A DNA stretch of 64,000 nt from Desulfobacter hydrogenophilus (GCF_004319545.1 NZ_CP036313.1:3536501-3600500), one strand, 5' to 3'; positions 52,780-62,758 are shown, numbered from the stretch's first letter. The notes: generated by a model not told the origin, from the sequence alone. A program made the numbers and translations.

Positions 52780-54378
52780 ATGTTACGGAATATATTGTTT
52801 TTTTTACGTTTTCTGGATTCAAGCCTTCAACGTTTTTTCCCAAAAACATGGGAGACTGCCAAGAGTTTTGCCCACCCACGGGTGGTCACCATGCTTTTTT
52901 TCGGGTTCAGTGCAGGGCTGCCAATTCTGCTGATTTTTTCCTCCCTCTCCCTTTGGCTTCGTGAGGCAGGGGTAGAGCGCTCGGCTGTCACCTTTTTTTC
53001 TTGGGCTGCCCTGGGGTATTCCTTTAAATTTATCTGGGCGCCTTTGGTGGATCAGATGCCCATTCCTATGATGACACGGGTGCTTGGCCGGCGAAGGGCC
53101 TGGATACTTCTGGCCCAGATCTGCATTGCCGGATCAATTTTTGCCATGTCCATGATTGATCCGGCAAAAGGGCAAAATTATATGGTTCTTATGGCCCTGG
53201 CAGCTGTGGGCTTAGGCTTTTCTTCGGCTACCCAGGACATTGCCATTGATGCCTACCGCATTGAATCGGCCGGCGAAAGGCTCCAGGCCCTGATGGCTTC
53301 TATGTATATTGCCGGATATCGGATCGGGATGCTGGCCGCAGGTGCAGGTGCTTTGTTCCTGGCCCAAATTAAAGGCTCCTCACCGGGCGCGTATGATTAC
53401 ACGGCCTGGCGCACGGCCTACCAGATGATGGCTGGACTGATGATCATTGGTATGATCACGGTATTTGTGATTAAAGAACCTGAAGTAACGGCCAAAGACG
53501 TAAATCGAGGTCGAATCACGGATCATGCCCGGTTTTTTATTCTTTTTTTAGTCTCCGCCGTGGCTTTTGTGGGATGGTTCTATTTTTCATCCGAAATTGC
53601 AGCAACATTAAAAGAACAGGTGGTCTTTATCGTAAAAAGCCCATCAGCCGCCGGATTTATAATTGCGACAGCGCGGCTTTGCGCGGGTATCGGCGTTGCG
53701 CTTATAGCTGCAAGGGTAATGGTGGCCTTAAAGGTGGCGGACATGGAGATGATTCGATCCGCCTATATTGAGCCTGTGTCGGATTTTTTTTCCCGATACG
53801 GTGCAAGTTTAGCCTGGCTGCTTCTTGCGCTTATCGGGCTGTACCGAATTTCGGATATTGTTTTAGGTGTTATTTCCAATGTCTTTTACCAGGATATGGG
53901 ATTTTCAAAAATTCATATCGCAAGTATCGTAAAAACATTTGGGCTGTTCATGACTATTGCCGGCGGTTTTTTAGGGGGCACCCTGTCCATCCAGTTTGGG
54001 GTGATGCGCATTCTTTTTGCCGGGGCATTACTGTCGGCGCTTACAAACCTTTTGTTTGTTCTAATGGCCTGGACCGGTCCGGCCCTGCCCATGCTTTATC
54101 TTGTCATTTCTGCGGATAACCTGGCAGGTGGTTTAGCAGGCGCTGCATTTGTGGCCTTTCTATCCAGCCTGACCAATGTTAGGTTTACCGCCATTCAATA
54201 TGCCGTATTTTCGTCATTAATGACCCTTGTGCCAAAGGTATTTTCTGGATATTCCGGGACCATGGTAGACCAACTGGGATACCCTGTATTTTTTACCGTA
54301 ACCGCCGTGATGGGTATCCCGGTTCTAATCTTAATTTTGATCTGCGGGACTCGACTGCAAGTTAAGGACCGCAGATGA
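52780..54378 (+). CDS. MFS permease, AmpG-like
   Basis: A 532-aa major-facilitator protein. It has the AmpG-type start GFSAGLPILLIFSSLSLWL, EAGVERSAVTFFSWAALGYSFKFIWAPLVD, GRRRAWILLAQ and the TQDIAIDAYRIE loop, with an extra cytoplasmic segment near residues 230-330. AmpG relatives import anhydro-muropeptides; substrate cannot be assigned. It ends close to an IS1595-type element. Confidence 0.88.
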   Translation: MLRNILFFLRFLDSSLQRFFPKTWETAKSFAHPRVVTMLFFGFSAGLPILLIFSSLSLWLREAGVERSAVTFFSWAALGYSFKFIWAPLVDQMPIPMMTRVLGRRRAWILLAQICIAGSIFAMSMIDPAKGQNYMVLMALAAVGLGFSSATQDIAIDAYRIESAGERLQALMASMYIAGYRIGMLAAGAGALFLAQIKGSSPGAYDYTAWRTAYQMMAGLMIIGMITVFVIKEPEVTAKDVNRGRITDHARFFILFLVSAVAFVGWFYFSSEIAATLKEQVVFIVKSPSAAGFIIATARLCAGIGVALIAARVMVALKVADMEMIRSAYIEPVSDFFSRYGASLAWLLLALIGLYRISDIVLGVISNVFYQDMGFSKIHIASIVKTFGLFMTIAGGFLGGTLSIQFGVMRILFAGALLSALTNLLFVLMAWTGPALPMLYLVISADNLAGGLAGAAFVAFLSSLTNVRFTAIQYAVFSSLMTLVPKVFSGYSGTMVDQLGYPVFFTVTAVMGIPVLILILICGTRLQVKDRR

Positions 54379-54396
54379 AATTCAGCAATTTTAAAT

Positions 54397-55437
54397 GGCT
54401 CATGTTGCGTTTCAAGGTCTTATTTGACCAAAAGTTCGACAAGCGAATGGAGCAAGGCCTTTCCTCGCTTGCCAGCGTTATGAACGAACTCAAAAAAACC
54501 AAGATAAAAAGGGAGCCTCTCCTGTGAAATTCCTCGGTGTGGACGCAACCAACCTCGTAGCAGAGACCAGAAGCCTTCCATCGTATTTACATGGACTTCA
54601 TGGAACCCGTCTCCATCCTCGTCTCTGGCGTATTCTCCTCCCCCGTGATTCACGCTCTTATGCTCGTACCCCCATTCGGTTAGTCGAGCATAGATCCCGT
54701 ATTCATCAGTATAAATCAAAGTCCCTGGCGAAACGACCGACTTTATCAAGGGCTCTATCGTTACCTGGCGAACATTGGTAAGCATCTGAATTACCACCAG
54801 GCCGCATCCCTGAATCATTCCGAAAACGGGTGGTTTCTCTTTTTCCAATGTACCCCGACCACGGGCACCCCTTAAACGATTCCGACGACCTTCCCGTCCT
54901 TTTTGGGCTACTGCTTCTGGATTTCCTTTATGCCCTGACACAATGTAGACCTCATCGCACTCAACTTCGCCTTCGAGGGTTACTGGTGGTTTTTTTTACC
55001 ACGCTTTCACGAAGTTGAGTGGTCATCTTTTGCACATCTGTGCGGTCCAGGTCCAGTTCTTGGGCAATCTGCCTGTTGGACAAGTTCAGTCCCATAAAAT
55101 AGAGGCAACAATATCCATACTTTGAGTGGTTGATGATGTCCGGCAAAAATGGTGCCCGTCAGATCATCGAAGCGTTTGCCACAATCTTTACATTCATAGC
55201 GCTGTTTGGCAGGTTCTTTTTCATTGAATCCTCTTTTGATTACTCGCTTGGAATCACAAAACGGACATTGGCATCCTTGGCACCCTTCCGGCCAGCGCAA
55301 TTCCCGAACAGTTTCATAACATTGTCTATCATCAATCAGCGTCTTTATGTTTACCTGCATCAGTTGGGGTCCTATGGTGAATTGAGTCAAAAAATTTATC
55401 CTCTACCATTATACGACCCTGAAACGCAACATGAGCC
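54397..55437 (-). mobile_element. IS1595-type element, about 1.04 kb, ends intact
   Basis: The ends, 54397-54419 (starting GGCTCATGTTGCGTTTC) and 55415-55437, form an inverted repeat with 22 of 23 bases matching. Inside is a minus-strand transposase that is frameshifted. The family is deduced from the zinc-ribbon start and an ISXO2-like catalytic region. An 8-bp target duplication, expected for IS1595, is not evident in the flanks. Confidence 0.85.
54420..55390 (-). pseudogene. Frameshifted IS1595-type transposase
   Basis: The N-terminal part (55390-55007) has a zinc ribbon (CPFCDSKRVIKRG, YECKDCGKRFDDLTGTIF). Frame then shifts to a second frame, 55146-54961, with FMGLNLSNRQIAQELDLDRT, and then a third, 54980-54420, with VECDEVYIVSGHKG (catalytic Asp), IYTDEYGIY (second Asp) and HVNTMEGFWSLLRGWLRPHRG (Glu region). 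At least two frameshifts are needed to join them, so the element is not expected to transpose by itself. Confidence 0.85.
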
Positions 55438-55663
55438 TATTTTTTATGTAACACAGCATCATCTCCCCCGGAATTTTGGAATTCTTGAGGCTATGTCCCC
55501 TTTATTTGTTGAGACTAATGCCAGACAACGACGAAACAACTGTAAGGAAGGCTTCAAAAGCTGCTTTAATAGGCATTGATACTCTAAAGAGGAACCCTTT
55601 AACCATCCACTTTAATTGACTTTCAATAGTTAAAGGGAACATAGCCATTCTTGATGATAAGAA

Positions 55664-55682
55664 GGCCTGCTTTTGTCAGGCC
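55664..55682 (-). terminator. Weak terminator-like hairpin at the end of metE
   Basis: GGCCTG and CAGGCC pair around a 7-base loop and overlap the stop codon. The following TTCTTATC is only partly U-rich. Confidence 0.4.
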
Positions 55683-57952
55683 GTTGCAGCAGCGCGCAGC
55701 ACTTTGGCTGCCTCCACCAAATTTTTCAAAGATTCCTTTGTCTCCGGCCAGGACCGGGTTTTTAGGCCGCAGTCCGGGTTGATCCACAGCCGTTCCCGGG
55801 GAATCCGTTTGGCTGCTTCCTTCATGTTGGTCACAATGAAATCTACGGATGGTACGTTGGGAGAGTGGATATCATACACCCCCGGACCGATTTCGTTGGG
55901 ATAGGCGGTTTCGTCAAAGGCGTTCAATATCTCCATGTTCGAACGTGATGCCTCAATGGTGATGACATCGGCATCCATGCGTGTGATGGCATCAATGATA
56001 TCGTTGAATTCCGAATAGCACATATGGGTATGAAGCTGGGTCTCGTCTTTGACCCCATTGGCGGCAATCCGGAATGCCTCCACTGCCCAGTTCAGATATT
56101 CCTCCCACTGATTTTTACGCAGAGGCAGTCCTTCCCTTAAGGCTGCTTCATCTATCTGGATAATGGAAACACCGGCCTTTTCAAGATCCAGTACCTCGTC
56201 ACGGATCGCAAGAGCGATCTGGCGGCAGGTGTCGGCCCGGCTTTGGTCGTCCCGGACAAAGGACCAGTTTAAAATGGTTACAGGGCCTGTGAGCATCCCT
56301 TTGACCGGTTTTTCTGACAAGGACTGGGCATAGACGATCCACATCACGGTCATAGGTTGGGGCCTGGACACGTCACCAAAAAGAATGGGCGGCTTAACGC
56401 AACGGGAGCCGTAGGACTGCACCCAGCCATAGCGGCTGAAGGCAAAGCCGTCCAACCGCTCGCCAAAATACTCCACCATATCGTTACGTTCGGCTTCGCC
56501 ATGGACCAGCACATCCAGGCCGGTCTCTTCCTGAAATTCAATGGTGCTTTTCATCTGGTCCCGAATGCCGGTAGTGTAGTCATTCAGTCCGATCTGTCCT
56601 CGTTTGAATTTAAGGCGCAATGAACGGATCTCTTTGGTTTGGGGAAAGGAACCAATGGTGGTGGTGGGGTAAAGGGGCAGATTGAGTTTCTCTTTATGAC
56701 GTTTGGCACGTTCCGGGTAGGGCAGATTGCGTTCTCCCCAACTGTCATCCACCTGGGCCAGACGGGCTTGGACCCCCGGATTGTGAATCCGTGGGGATTT
56801 TTTGCGGTTTTCCAATGCCTTTGCGTTCTCTTCCAGGGCCGCAGCCACTATTGTTCTACCCTGGTTTAATGCCTTGGCCAGAAGATCCAATTCAACCAGT
56901 TTCTGCCGGGCAAAGGCCATCCAGCTTAAAAGTTCGGTATCCAGTCCGGTCTCTATTTCCAGATCCACAGGCACATGGAGCATGGAACAGGAGGGGGCCA
57001 GCCACAGCCGGTCGCCAAGCTGGTCGTGGATGGGTGTCAGTTGATCCAAAAGGGTGTTTAAATCCGTTTTCCAGATATTTCTTCCGTCAATCACCCCCAA
57101 GGACAAGACCATATGTTCGGGCAAGCGAGAAACCAAATCCGGTACCTGGTCTTTTCCCCGCACCGCGTCAACATGAAGGGCCTGAACCGGCAGTGACAGG
57201 GCCAGATCCAGGTTATCGTCAAGGGGACCAAAATAGGTGGCCAGCATGATCTTGACAGATTCGTTCGCCAACGCCTGGTAGGTTTGTTTCAGCATGTGTT
57301 TCCAGTCATTATCCAAATCCGTGACCAGCAACGGTTCATCTATCTGCACCCACTCGACATCCCGGGCGGCCAGCCGATTCAACAGGCCAACATACTCCGG
57401 CAGCAATTTTTTCAGCAGGGTTTTCTTATCAAAATTTTCTGCCTTGCCTAAAAAAAGATAGGTCACGGGGCCTAACACAACCGGTTTGGGGTTTACACCT
57501 GCCTTTTGCGCCTCTTGTACCTGGTCCAATAGAGATCCATCATCCAGGCAAAATTCGGTGGATGGATCAAATTCCGGGACAATGTAGTGATAGTTGGTGT
57601 CAAACCACTTGGTCATTTCTCCGGCTGAAATCTGGTTGTCTTCCCCATCGCCTGCGGACTGTCCCCGGGCTGTGCGGAAATACCGGTCCAATGTTGATCC
57701 GCCGGTCTTCTGTGCCCGGGCAGGGATATTGCCCAGCATCCAGCTGGTGTCCAAAACATGGTCATAAAATGAAAAATCGCCCACGGGCACATAATCAAGC
57801 TCTTTTTGGCACTCCCAATTGTTTTTTCGAAGGTGGGCACCGGTTTCAAGCAGTTCGTTTTGGGACGTTTCGCCCCGCCAGTAAGATTCCAATGCGTGTT
57901 TGAGTTCCCGGTTGTCACCGATGCGGGGGAACCCCAGATTGTGGGTTTTCAT
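55676..57952 (-). CDS. metE: Cobalamin-independent methionine synthase
   Basis: A 758-aa MetE of normal length. It transfers a methyl group from 5-methyltetrahydropteroyl-triglutamate to homocysteine. Two homologous barrels are visible: N-terminal [21 protein letters not shown] and C-terminal [18 protein letters not shown]. Zinc ligands: H and C in [10 protein letters not shown] near residues 642-644 and C in NPDCGLKTR near 726. AAGGAAAA lies about 10 bases before the ATG. Downstream of metR in the same direction. Confidence 0.97.
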   Translation of the reverse strand: MKTHNLGFPRIGDNRELKHALESYWRGETSQNELLETGAHLRKNNWECQKELDYVPVGDFSFYDHVLDTSWMLGNIPARAQKTGGSTLDRYFRTARGQSAGDGEDNQISAGEMTKWFDTNYHYIVPEFDPSTEFCLDDGSLLDQVQEAQKAGVNPKPVVLGPVTYLFLGKAENFDKKTLLKKLLPEYVGLLNRLAARDVEWVQIDEPLLVTDLDNDWKHMLKQTYQALANESVKIMLATYFGPLDDNLDLALSLPVQALHVDAVRGKDQVPDLVSRLPEHMVLSLGVIDGRNIWKTDLNTLLDQLTPIHDQLGDRLWLAPSCSMLHVPVDLEIETGLDTELLSWMAFARQKLVELDLLAKALNQGRTIVAAALEENAKALENRKKSPRIHNPGVQARLAQVDDSWGERNLPYPERAKRHKEKLNLPLYPTTTIGSFPQTKEIRSLRLKFKRGQIGLNDYTTGIRDQMKSTIEFQEETGLDVLVHGEAERNDMVEYFGERLDGFAFSRYGWVQSYGSRCVKPPILFGDVSRPQPMTVMWIVYAQSLSEKPVKGMLTGPVTILNWSFVRDDQSRADTCRQIALAIRDEVLDLEKAGVSIIQIDEAALREGLPLRKNQWEEYLNWAVEAFRIAANGVKDETQLHTHMCYSEFNDIIDAITRMDADVITIEASRSNMEILNAFDETAYPNEIGPGVYDIHSPNVPSVDFIVTNMKEAAKRIPRERLWINPDCGLKTRSWPETKESLKNLVEAAKVLRAAATA

Positions 57953-57970
57953 GCTGTCAATTTTCCTTTT

Positions 57971-57983
57971 TTCAATGATTGAA
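57971..57983 (-). promoter_or_regulatory. Palindrome just upstream of metE
   Basis: TTCAATGATTGAA is a 5-bp-arm palindrome with T-N11-A form, as LysR-type sites have, located 19-31 bp before the metE ATG. It could be a MetR-type site, but the position close to the ribosome site is unusual. Confidence 0.3.
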
Positions 57984-58111
57984 AATAATTTTAATGTCCT
58001 CTAACTGTTTAAATCCACGGTATAGATCATAACCTTTTGAAATATTGGTCAGATATTATTAGTGGTGTTATAGTTGGCAAGAATATAAAGGAAGTGAACG
58101 CATGATGAAAA

Positions 58112-58147
58112 ATGATATATTTTTAGGTAATCATAAAAATATATCAT
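58112..58147. terminator. Perfect 14-bp inverted repeat between metR and metE
   Basis: ATGATATATTTTTA (58112-58125) and its exact complement (58134-58147) with an 8-base loop. It lies 10 bp after the metR stop, so it may be an AU-rich terminator for metR, or an operator. It lacks a GC-rich stem. Confidence 0.4.
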
Positions 58148-58156
58148 GGGTTTTTG

Positions 58157-59032
58157 CTATCCGGCAAGGGCGATAAATCCTTGGATATAATCGGTTGTGC
58201 TGTCTTGGTCCCGGATTCCCGCACTGATCTCTTTCCAGATGCCGCCTGGACCGATGGGAACTGCTTTTAATCCAAATCTTTCTTGACTGTCTTCCACAAG
58301 CCAGCGCGGCAGTGCTGTGATCCCCCGGCCCGAAGCCACCATTTGGAGGATGATATCCGTAGTTTCAATGGTTTTATGGTGTTGGGGACGACATTGGGCC
58401 GGAATAAGACACCGGGTGAAAATATCCAGACGTTCCAAGGGGACGGGGTAGGTGATCAGCACCTGATCCAGCAAATCTTCGGCAAGAATGTGATCGCGCT
58501 GGGCCAGGGAATGGCTTTGGGGGACAGCTAACACATGTTCATACTCAAAGAGGGGCGTAAAGGACAGGTTTTTTGTTTTTACAGGATCCGGGGTGATGAG
58601 CAGGTCAATTTCAAAATCCAGCAGCGCCTGTATCCCGTCAAATTGAAATTCCTGTTTAACATCAAGTTCCACATCCGTCCACTGGGTAAGATATTCGGCA
58701 ACAATAGTTGAAAACCAGCGGTAGCATGGGTGGCACTCCATTCCGATACAGAGCATCCCCCTTTTGCCCTGTGCATATTGCTCAAGCATCTTCTCGGCCT
58801 GGGCAAATTGGGGCAGTATTTTACGGGAAACCTCCAGTAAATATCGGCCTGACCGGGTCAGGCGCAACCCTCGGCCGTCTTTTTGCCAGAGCCGGGTGCT
58901 TATACTGGATTCAAGTTTTTTCATGGTGTGGGTCAGGGCCGGCTGGGTCAGGCAAAGGGCTTGGGCTGCGGCTGTCAAGGTTCCCTTTCGGTCAATTTCG
59001 TTCAATATGGATAGATGAATCCGATCAATCAT
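58157..59032 (-). CDS. metR: LysR-type regulator, MetR-like
   Basis: A 291-aa LysR-family regulator. N-terminal helix-turn-helix: RIHLSILNEIDRKGTLTAAAQ, LTQPALTHTMKKLES. The C-terminal ligand domain has ECHPCYRW, as MetR proteins do (homocysteine-sensing in the family). It is directly upstream of metE in the same direction, which is unlike the divergent E. coli arrangement. Confidence 0.88.
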   Translation of the reverse strand: MIDRIHLSILNEIDRKGTLTAAAQALCLTQPALTHTMKKLESSISTRLWQKDGRGLRLTRSGRYLLEVSRKILPQFAQAEKMLEQYAQGKRGMLCIGMECHPCYRWFSTIVAEYLTQWTDVELDVKQEFQFDGIQALLDFEIDLLITPDPVKTKNLSFTPLFEYEHVLAVPQSHSLAQRDHILAEDLLDQVLITYPVPLERLDIFTRCLIPAQCRPQHHKTIETTDIILQMVASGRGITALPRWLVEDSQERFGLKAVPIGPGGIWKEISAGIRDQDSTTDYIQGFIALAG

Positions 59033-59109
59033 AAATATTCCATGGGTAAAATCGTTTAAATAAGAATTATAAAACTAACTTAACTTAAGTTTCGCTTGTT
59101 TGAATTTGG

Positions 59110-59456
59110 GTTTCAGTAGTTTTGGATGCAATTATCCGATTTTTTACTTTGGCCAATTTTGACCAGGTTATGAAGTATCAAACAAGTATTGGTGAGTGTA
59201 GCATTTTTCCGGCACATCCAGAATCGATAAAATATCTTTTTGTGTCTCGGTCAGCTTGGAGACAAAATATTGCCGGCTTCCATCATGTGAAATGGGGTCA
59301 ACCCTAACGTTGCATTAAATAAGCACCATTAAATAGGAAGAAGGCTGCTATCATTATGGGAAACCATTTTTTCAGAATAATTCAGGACCTCACCAAAAGT
59401 GAAGTCCTGGAAATTGCTCAAAAAACCTGGAAAAGCTTGATTGGGAAGGGTCATAG
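59110..59456. repeat. 347-bp perfect direct repeat, left copy
   Basis: Identical to 62412-62758 as far as I can read, starting GTTTCAGTAGTTTTGG and ending GGAAGGGTCATAG. It carries the left part of a MITE (from 59302) and, on the minus strand, the end of a transposase-like frame (RQYFVSKLTETQKDILSIL). The IS at 59457 begins at the next base. Confidence 0.95.
59302..59456. mobile_element. Left part of a MITE interrupted by the IS
   Basis: Starts CCCTAACGTTGCAT, identical to the left part of the complete 190-bp copy at 62604-62793. Confidence 0.75.
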
Positions 59457-59800
59457 TGATGAACGTCAATTATAATTCCCGCCGTATTGCCTCATGAATA
59501 AATCATACCATACCTGATTTGTTGCCTCACGAATAATGTTACCGACAAGAGGGTATTATTTCTGGGTTATTATTCAATTTTTAACATACTGACTTCTGTA
59601 TTAAAATCAAACTTTTTTATTACGTTGCCTTTTTGTATTTTCAGGTTGATATGAAGTGGACCCAATGTCAAGACCGATTTTGACTTTTTTTAAGTTACAT
59701 TTTTCTATAATCCTTTGTCAAATTTGATGATAACGACCTTCTTTCTTGCCAGATTACCCTTGCTATTTTGATTTCTATCCCGCTATCTCGTGTTTCAGCA

Positions 59801-60037
59801 GCTTTTTTCCTTCAAATCCCACGCCCCTAAAAAGGGATAAGCGGAGCGAGTCAATGTTTTTTTCGGAGGGTCCGAAAATCTTTTTTTCCTTCCAGGGCTT
59901 TTTTCGGTGAAGTATGATTTTGGTTAAACCATGGCATTTGTAAGCGGCCAAGGGAAAAAGATTTTTGGAAACCGAAAAAAACATTGACTCGTGTAGTGCT
60001 CCCTTAAAAAAGGGGCTGGTATTTGAAGGTAAAAAGC
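59801..60037. repeat. Long imperfect palindrome, about 237 bp
   Basis: Two arms of about 100 bp. GCTTTTTTCCTTCAAAT at 59801 pairs with the reverse of 60021-60037, and CGAGTCAATGTTTTTTTCGG (59847-59866) with 59972-59991 perfectly. Its RNA would form a long hairpin with a loop of about 30 bases. It lies in the IS left arm and has no coding frame of note; a nested MITE is possible. Confidence 0.7.
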
Positions 60038-60205
60038 ATATTAAACCAAGCCTTTCTGTTTTGACCTGGGCCTAATCCGGAGCGCAGCGGAGTCCAGTTG
60101 CTTTCAGATTCTAAATCTGAAACCCCCGGTAGGGTCCCCCTGAAGGGGTCGCACCATAGTGCGAAACAAATATTCCGTAGGGCTGCCAAGGGTATCAGTC
60201 TTTCT

Positions 60206-60385
60206 TCATTTTTCTGGTTGATACTTAAAACCGGCTTCAATCAATATAGATTCCAAAACTATCCCAACCTCACCTCTTCTTTTGAGCTCATCAAGCATCT
60301 ACTGCTGAATTCGAGCGTTCACGCGAACTCGCTTTAGATGTGCCGGCAACTTCGGTTTTAGTTTTCCTCTATATCCGCCACGCAT
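60206..60385 (-). pseudogene. Small 59-codon protein with an in-frame TAG, ribbon-helix-helix-like
   Basis: Reads MRGGYRGKLKPKLPAHLKRV, then RVNARIQQ, TAG, then MLDELKRRGEVGIVLESIL to a TGA at 60206. AAGGAGAGGAT precedes the ATG. The pattern 'R-V-N-x-R-I-P-x-x-M-L-x-E-L' recalls small CopG-like or transposon-associated proteins, in which the TAG site would be Trp or similar. The single stop indicates recent decay, or less likely readthrough. Confidence 0.5.
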
Positions 60386-60660
60386 ATCCTCTCCTTTTTA
60401 ATATAAATGCTTCAAGAGTGTCGCCAATTCAGCGCTTTAGATAACTGTAATACGCTTTACAAAAAAAATAGGTGATTTTTGCATAAAAAATGACAGTTTA
60501 TCATCCCTTTGATATTAAAGGGGATTTTCCACTAAGCCGGCCCTGTCATGTGTTACGATGATGCTTTCTGATGGTACAGGATGAATATCATCATCTTTTT
60601 TTTTCATTATTTTAGCACCATAGCACTGACATTGTTTATATAGTTCCAAACGTACCGTTA

Positions 60661-62277
60661 TTATACAGTAAGCTTTCCCTTTTCCATTTTTTGGGTATCC
60701 ACTGTTATAGCTTTGAGGTCCCCGATTCTGGTATCTTCAGCCAAAGGATTACGTTTTAAAAGATTATCATCATATGTAATAATGGCTTTTTCCCTCCAGG
60801 CTTTGACCCGCCGCTGTAAAGTCCTCAGCTGCCCCTTTGTGTATTGTCCTGGATATTTTTCCTGAAGTTTTGAAAGCATTGATTTGGCGGTCTTTTCAGG
60901 ATCATTCTCCAACCATGAACAGACCTCATCCCAAGCATCTTCAAAAGGATCCTTCCTGGTTCGCCACCAGTGCTTGGCACGCGGTTTTTCCGTTTTCCTA
61001 TACTGCCTCCTTTTTATAATGCCAGGTTCTAAAATCAAATTGTCATTGTTTTTTTCAGTAGGCTCTTCCGTAGTTAATGGTAATTTAAAACCGTATAGAG
61101 GCTGCCTATCTTCATTTTTACCGGAGGAAGGTTGTTTCGCCAAAGTTACATGTTTCCACAGCGCATCCTGTAAAAACTGAATTTGCTTTAACAGAAGAAC
61201 CGGATCCAAAGAATAGTTTACCAATTCCAGCTTTTCATTTGTTTCCTTTTGGATCTGGACGGCTTGTTTCAACCTTTGAAATGGGGTTTGTGCAGCATCA
61301 TATGTTTTCTTTATTTTGCTGTTATCTCGCCATTTTTTTTTCAGCTTCATTGAAGGTTGGAAGAAATTCACATAAAGGCGTACTGCCCGATATAACTCAG
61401 AGAGTTGCATATAAGCATGGTGACCTTCAAAACGATCGTACCCGACTATCTGCCTTACAACTATTCCGTTTTTCTGCTCAACATAACACTGATCGTTTTT
61501 CTTATATGCTCTTCCCCTGGTAAAAGTTATCTTTTCTTTTTCGCAATAACGGATCAATTCAGTATTGATGAACTCAGTTCCGTTATCAGTATCAATCCCT
61601 AATATTGGAAAAGGTATCAATTCCTGGGCTTTATCCAAAGCATGAATAACAGCAGAACCACTGCGGTATGGTAGAGCAATACACTCGACCCAACCTGTGG
61701 CGATATCTGTCAAAACCAATGTATAAAGAAATTCTCCTTCCATGCTCCAGCCACAATGTGCTACCAGGTCAGCCTCAAAAAAACCAGGCTCATCTTCCTC
61801 CCAATCAGTAAATGTTCTTATCGGAATCTGATGTTTAAGAAGTTTTCCGGGTTTGGTTGTACTCATATTCAGGCCATTGTTTCTTATTGGTTTTAAAATT
61901 CGGTCAATCGTTGCGGGGCTTATTGAAATAAGTTGAGAACGGGTTTCGTCGTTAAGTTCAAGGTGTCCGTAACGTTCCAAAGTCGGCACCAGATCCTTCA
62001 AAAACGGGGCAAGCCTTTTTGAGGCGATATAGTTTGAAGCCGCCCAGGCAATTTTCAATGCTTCTTGAACGTCACTGTTATAAATTCTTGGCCGTGGCTT
62101 TTTAATTCTTCTCACAACCGGTAACTCTTTTAAAGACAGTAACCGGATTGCATATTTACGCGAGTATCCAGTTGCTAAAATGAATTCGTTCAAAATAACT
62201 GATTTGTGCTTCTTATTTTCTTCCCTATATCGGGGAGCAACATTTGCCAACAATTCTCTTTTTGCTTGAAAACTCAT
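60661..62277 (-). CDS. Transposase with rve (DD35E) integrase core
   Basis: A 538-aa protein from ATG 62277 with GAGG 6 bases upstream. The N-terminus is helical with a helix-turn-helix-like region (LNEFILATGYSRKYAIRLLS). The core has Asp in FFEADLVAHCG near residue 171, Asp in GIDTDNGTEFIN near 232, and Glu in CYVEQKNG near 268, with 35 residues between the last two. The C-terminus is charged. It looks intact. Such rve-type transposases occur in IS481/IS1202-like groups; exact group unknown. Confidence 0.92.
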   Translation of the reverse strand: MSFQAKRELLANVAPRYREENKKHKSVILNEFILATGYSRKYAIRLLSLKELPVVRRIKKPRPRIYNSDVQEALKIAWAASNYIASKRLAPFLKDLVPTLERYGHLELNDETRSQLISISPATIDRILKPIRNNGLNMSTTKPGKLLKHQIPIRTFTDWEEDEPGFFEADLVAHCGWSMEGEFLYTLVLTDIATGWVECIALPYRSGSAVIHALDKAQELIPFPILGIDTDNGTEFINTELIRYCEKEKITFTRGRAYKKNDQCYVEQKNGIVVRQIVGYDRFEGHHAYMQLSELYRAVRLYVNFFQPSMKLKKKWRDNSKIKKTYDAAQTPFQRLKQAVQIQKETNEKLELVNYSLDPVLLLKQIQFLQDALWKHVTLAKQPSSGKNEDRQPLYGFKLPLTTEEPTEKNNDNLILEPGIIKRRQYRKTEKPRAKHWWRTRKDPFEDAWDEVCSWLENDPEKTAKSMLSKLQEKYPGQYTKGQLRTLQRRVKAWREKAIITYDDNLLKRNPLAEDTRIGDLKAITVDTQKMEKGKLTV

Positions 62278-62411
62278 TAGTGACCTCACAATCTACCCTC
62301 CACATATTTTTATAATCTGTTTTGGGTAACATTATTCGTGAGGCAATAGATACAGTGCGGTTACATTTTGTGCGATTCAATGCGAGGGGAAAAAATAATT
62401 GTCGTTGATCA

Positions 62412-62758
62412 GTTTCAGTAGTTTTGGATGCAATTATCCGATTTTTTACTTTGGCCAATTTTGACCAGGTTATGAAGTATCAAACAAGTATTGGTGAGTG
62501 TAGCATTTTTCCGGCACATCCAGAATCGATAAAATATCTTTTTGTGTCTCGGTCAGCTTGGAGACAAAATATTGCCGGCTTCCATCATGTGAAATGGGGT
62601 CAACCCTAACGTTGCATTAAATAAGCACCATTAAATAGGAAGAAGGCTGCTATCATTATGGGAAACCATTTTTTCAGAATAATTCAGGACCTCACCAAAA
62701 GTGAAGTCCTGGAAATTGCTCAAAAAACCTGGAAAAGCTTGATTGGGAAGGGTCATAG
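62412..62758. repeat. 347-bp perfect direct repeat, right copy
   Basis: Matches 59110-59456 throughout; the base before it (62411) is the last base of the IS. This copy continues into the right part of the MITE. Confidence 0.95.

Larger units (their letters stand above)
59457..62411 (-). mobile_element. DD35E integrase-type IS, about 2.95 kb, bounded by 347-bp repeats
   Basis: The ends are inverted: left TGATGAACGTCAATTAT and, read in reverse from 62411, TGATCAACGACAATTAT, about 20 of 26 bases matching. Inside the ends is a perfect 22-bp inverted repeat, 59522-59543 and 62325-62346, of the type TTGCCTCACGAATAATG; a diverged extra copy lies at about 59486. The ends touch the 347-bp direct repeats directly. 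It contains one transposase gene and an about 1.1-kb left arm without an intact gene. Family is unassigned (IS1202-like is only a suggestion). Confidence 0.85.

Noticed and set aside
55130..55579. 149-codon plus-strand frame over the IS1595 right end
   Set aside because: Antisense to the transposase zinc-ribbon region and running out of the element; no family features.
58102..58176. Short plus-strand ORF with AAGGAAG upstream (24 codons), between metR and metE
   Set aside because: It runs through the perfect inverted repeat and into the antisense of the metR 3' end; no homology recognised.
59122..59307. 61-codon plus-strand frame present in both 347-bp repeats
   Set aside because: It is duplicated only because the repeat is; the other strand reads as the end of a transposase, which is the more likely coding sense.
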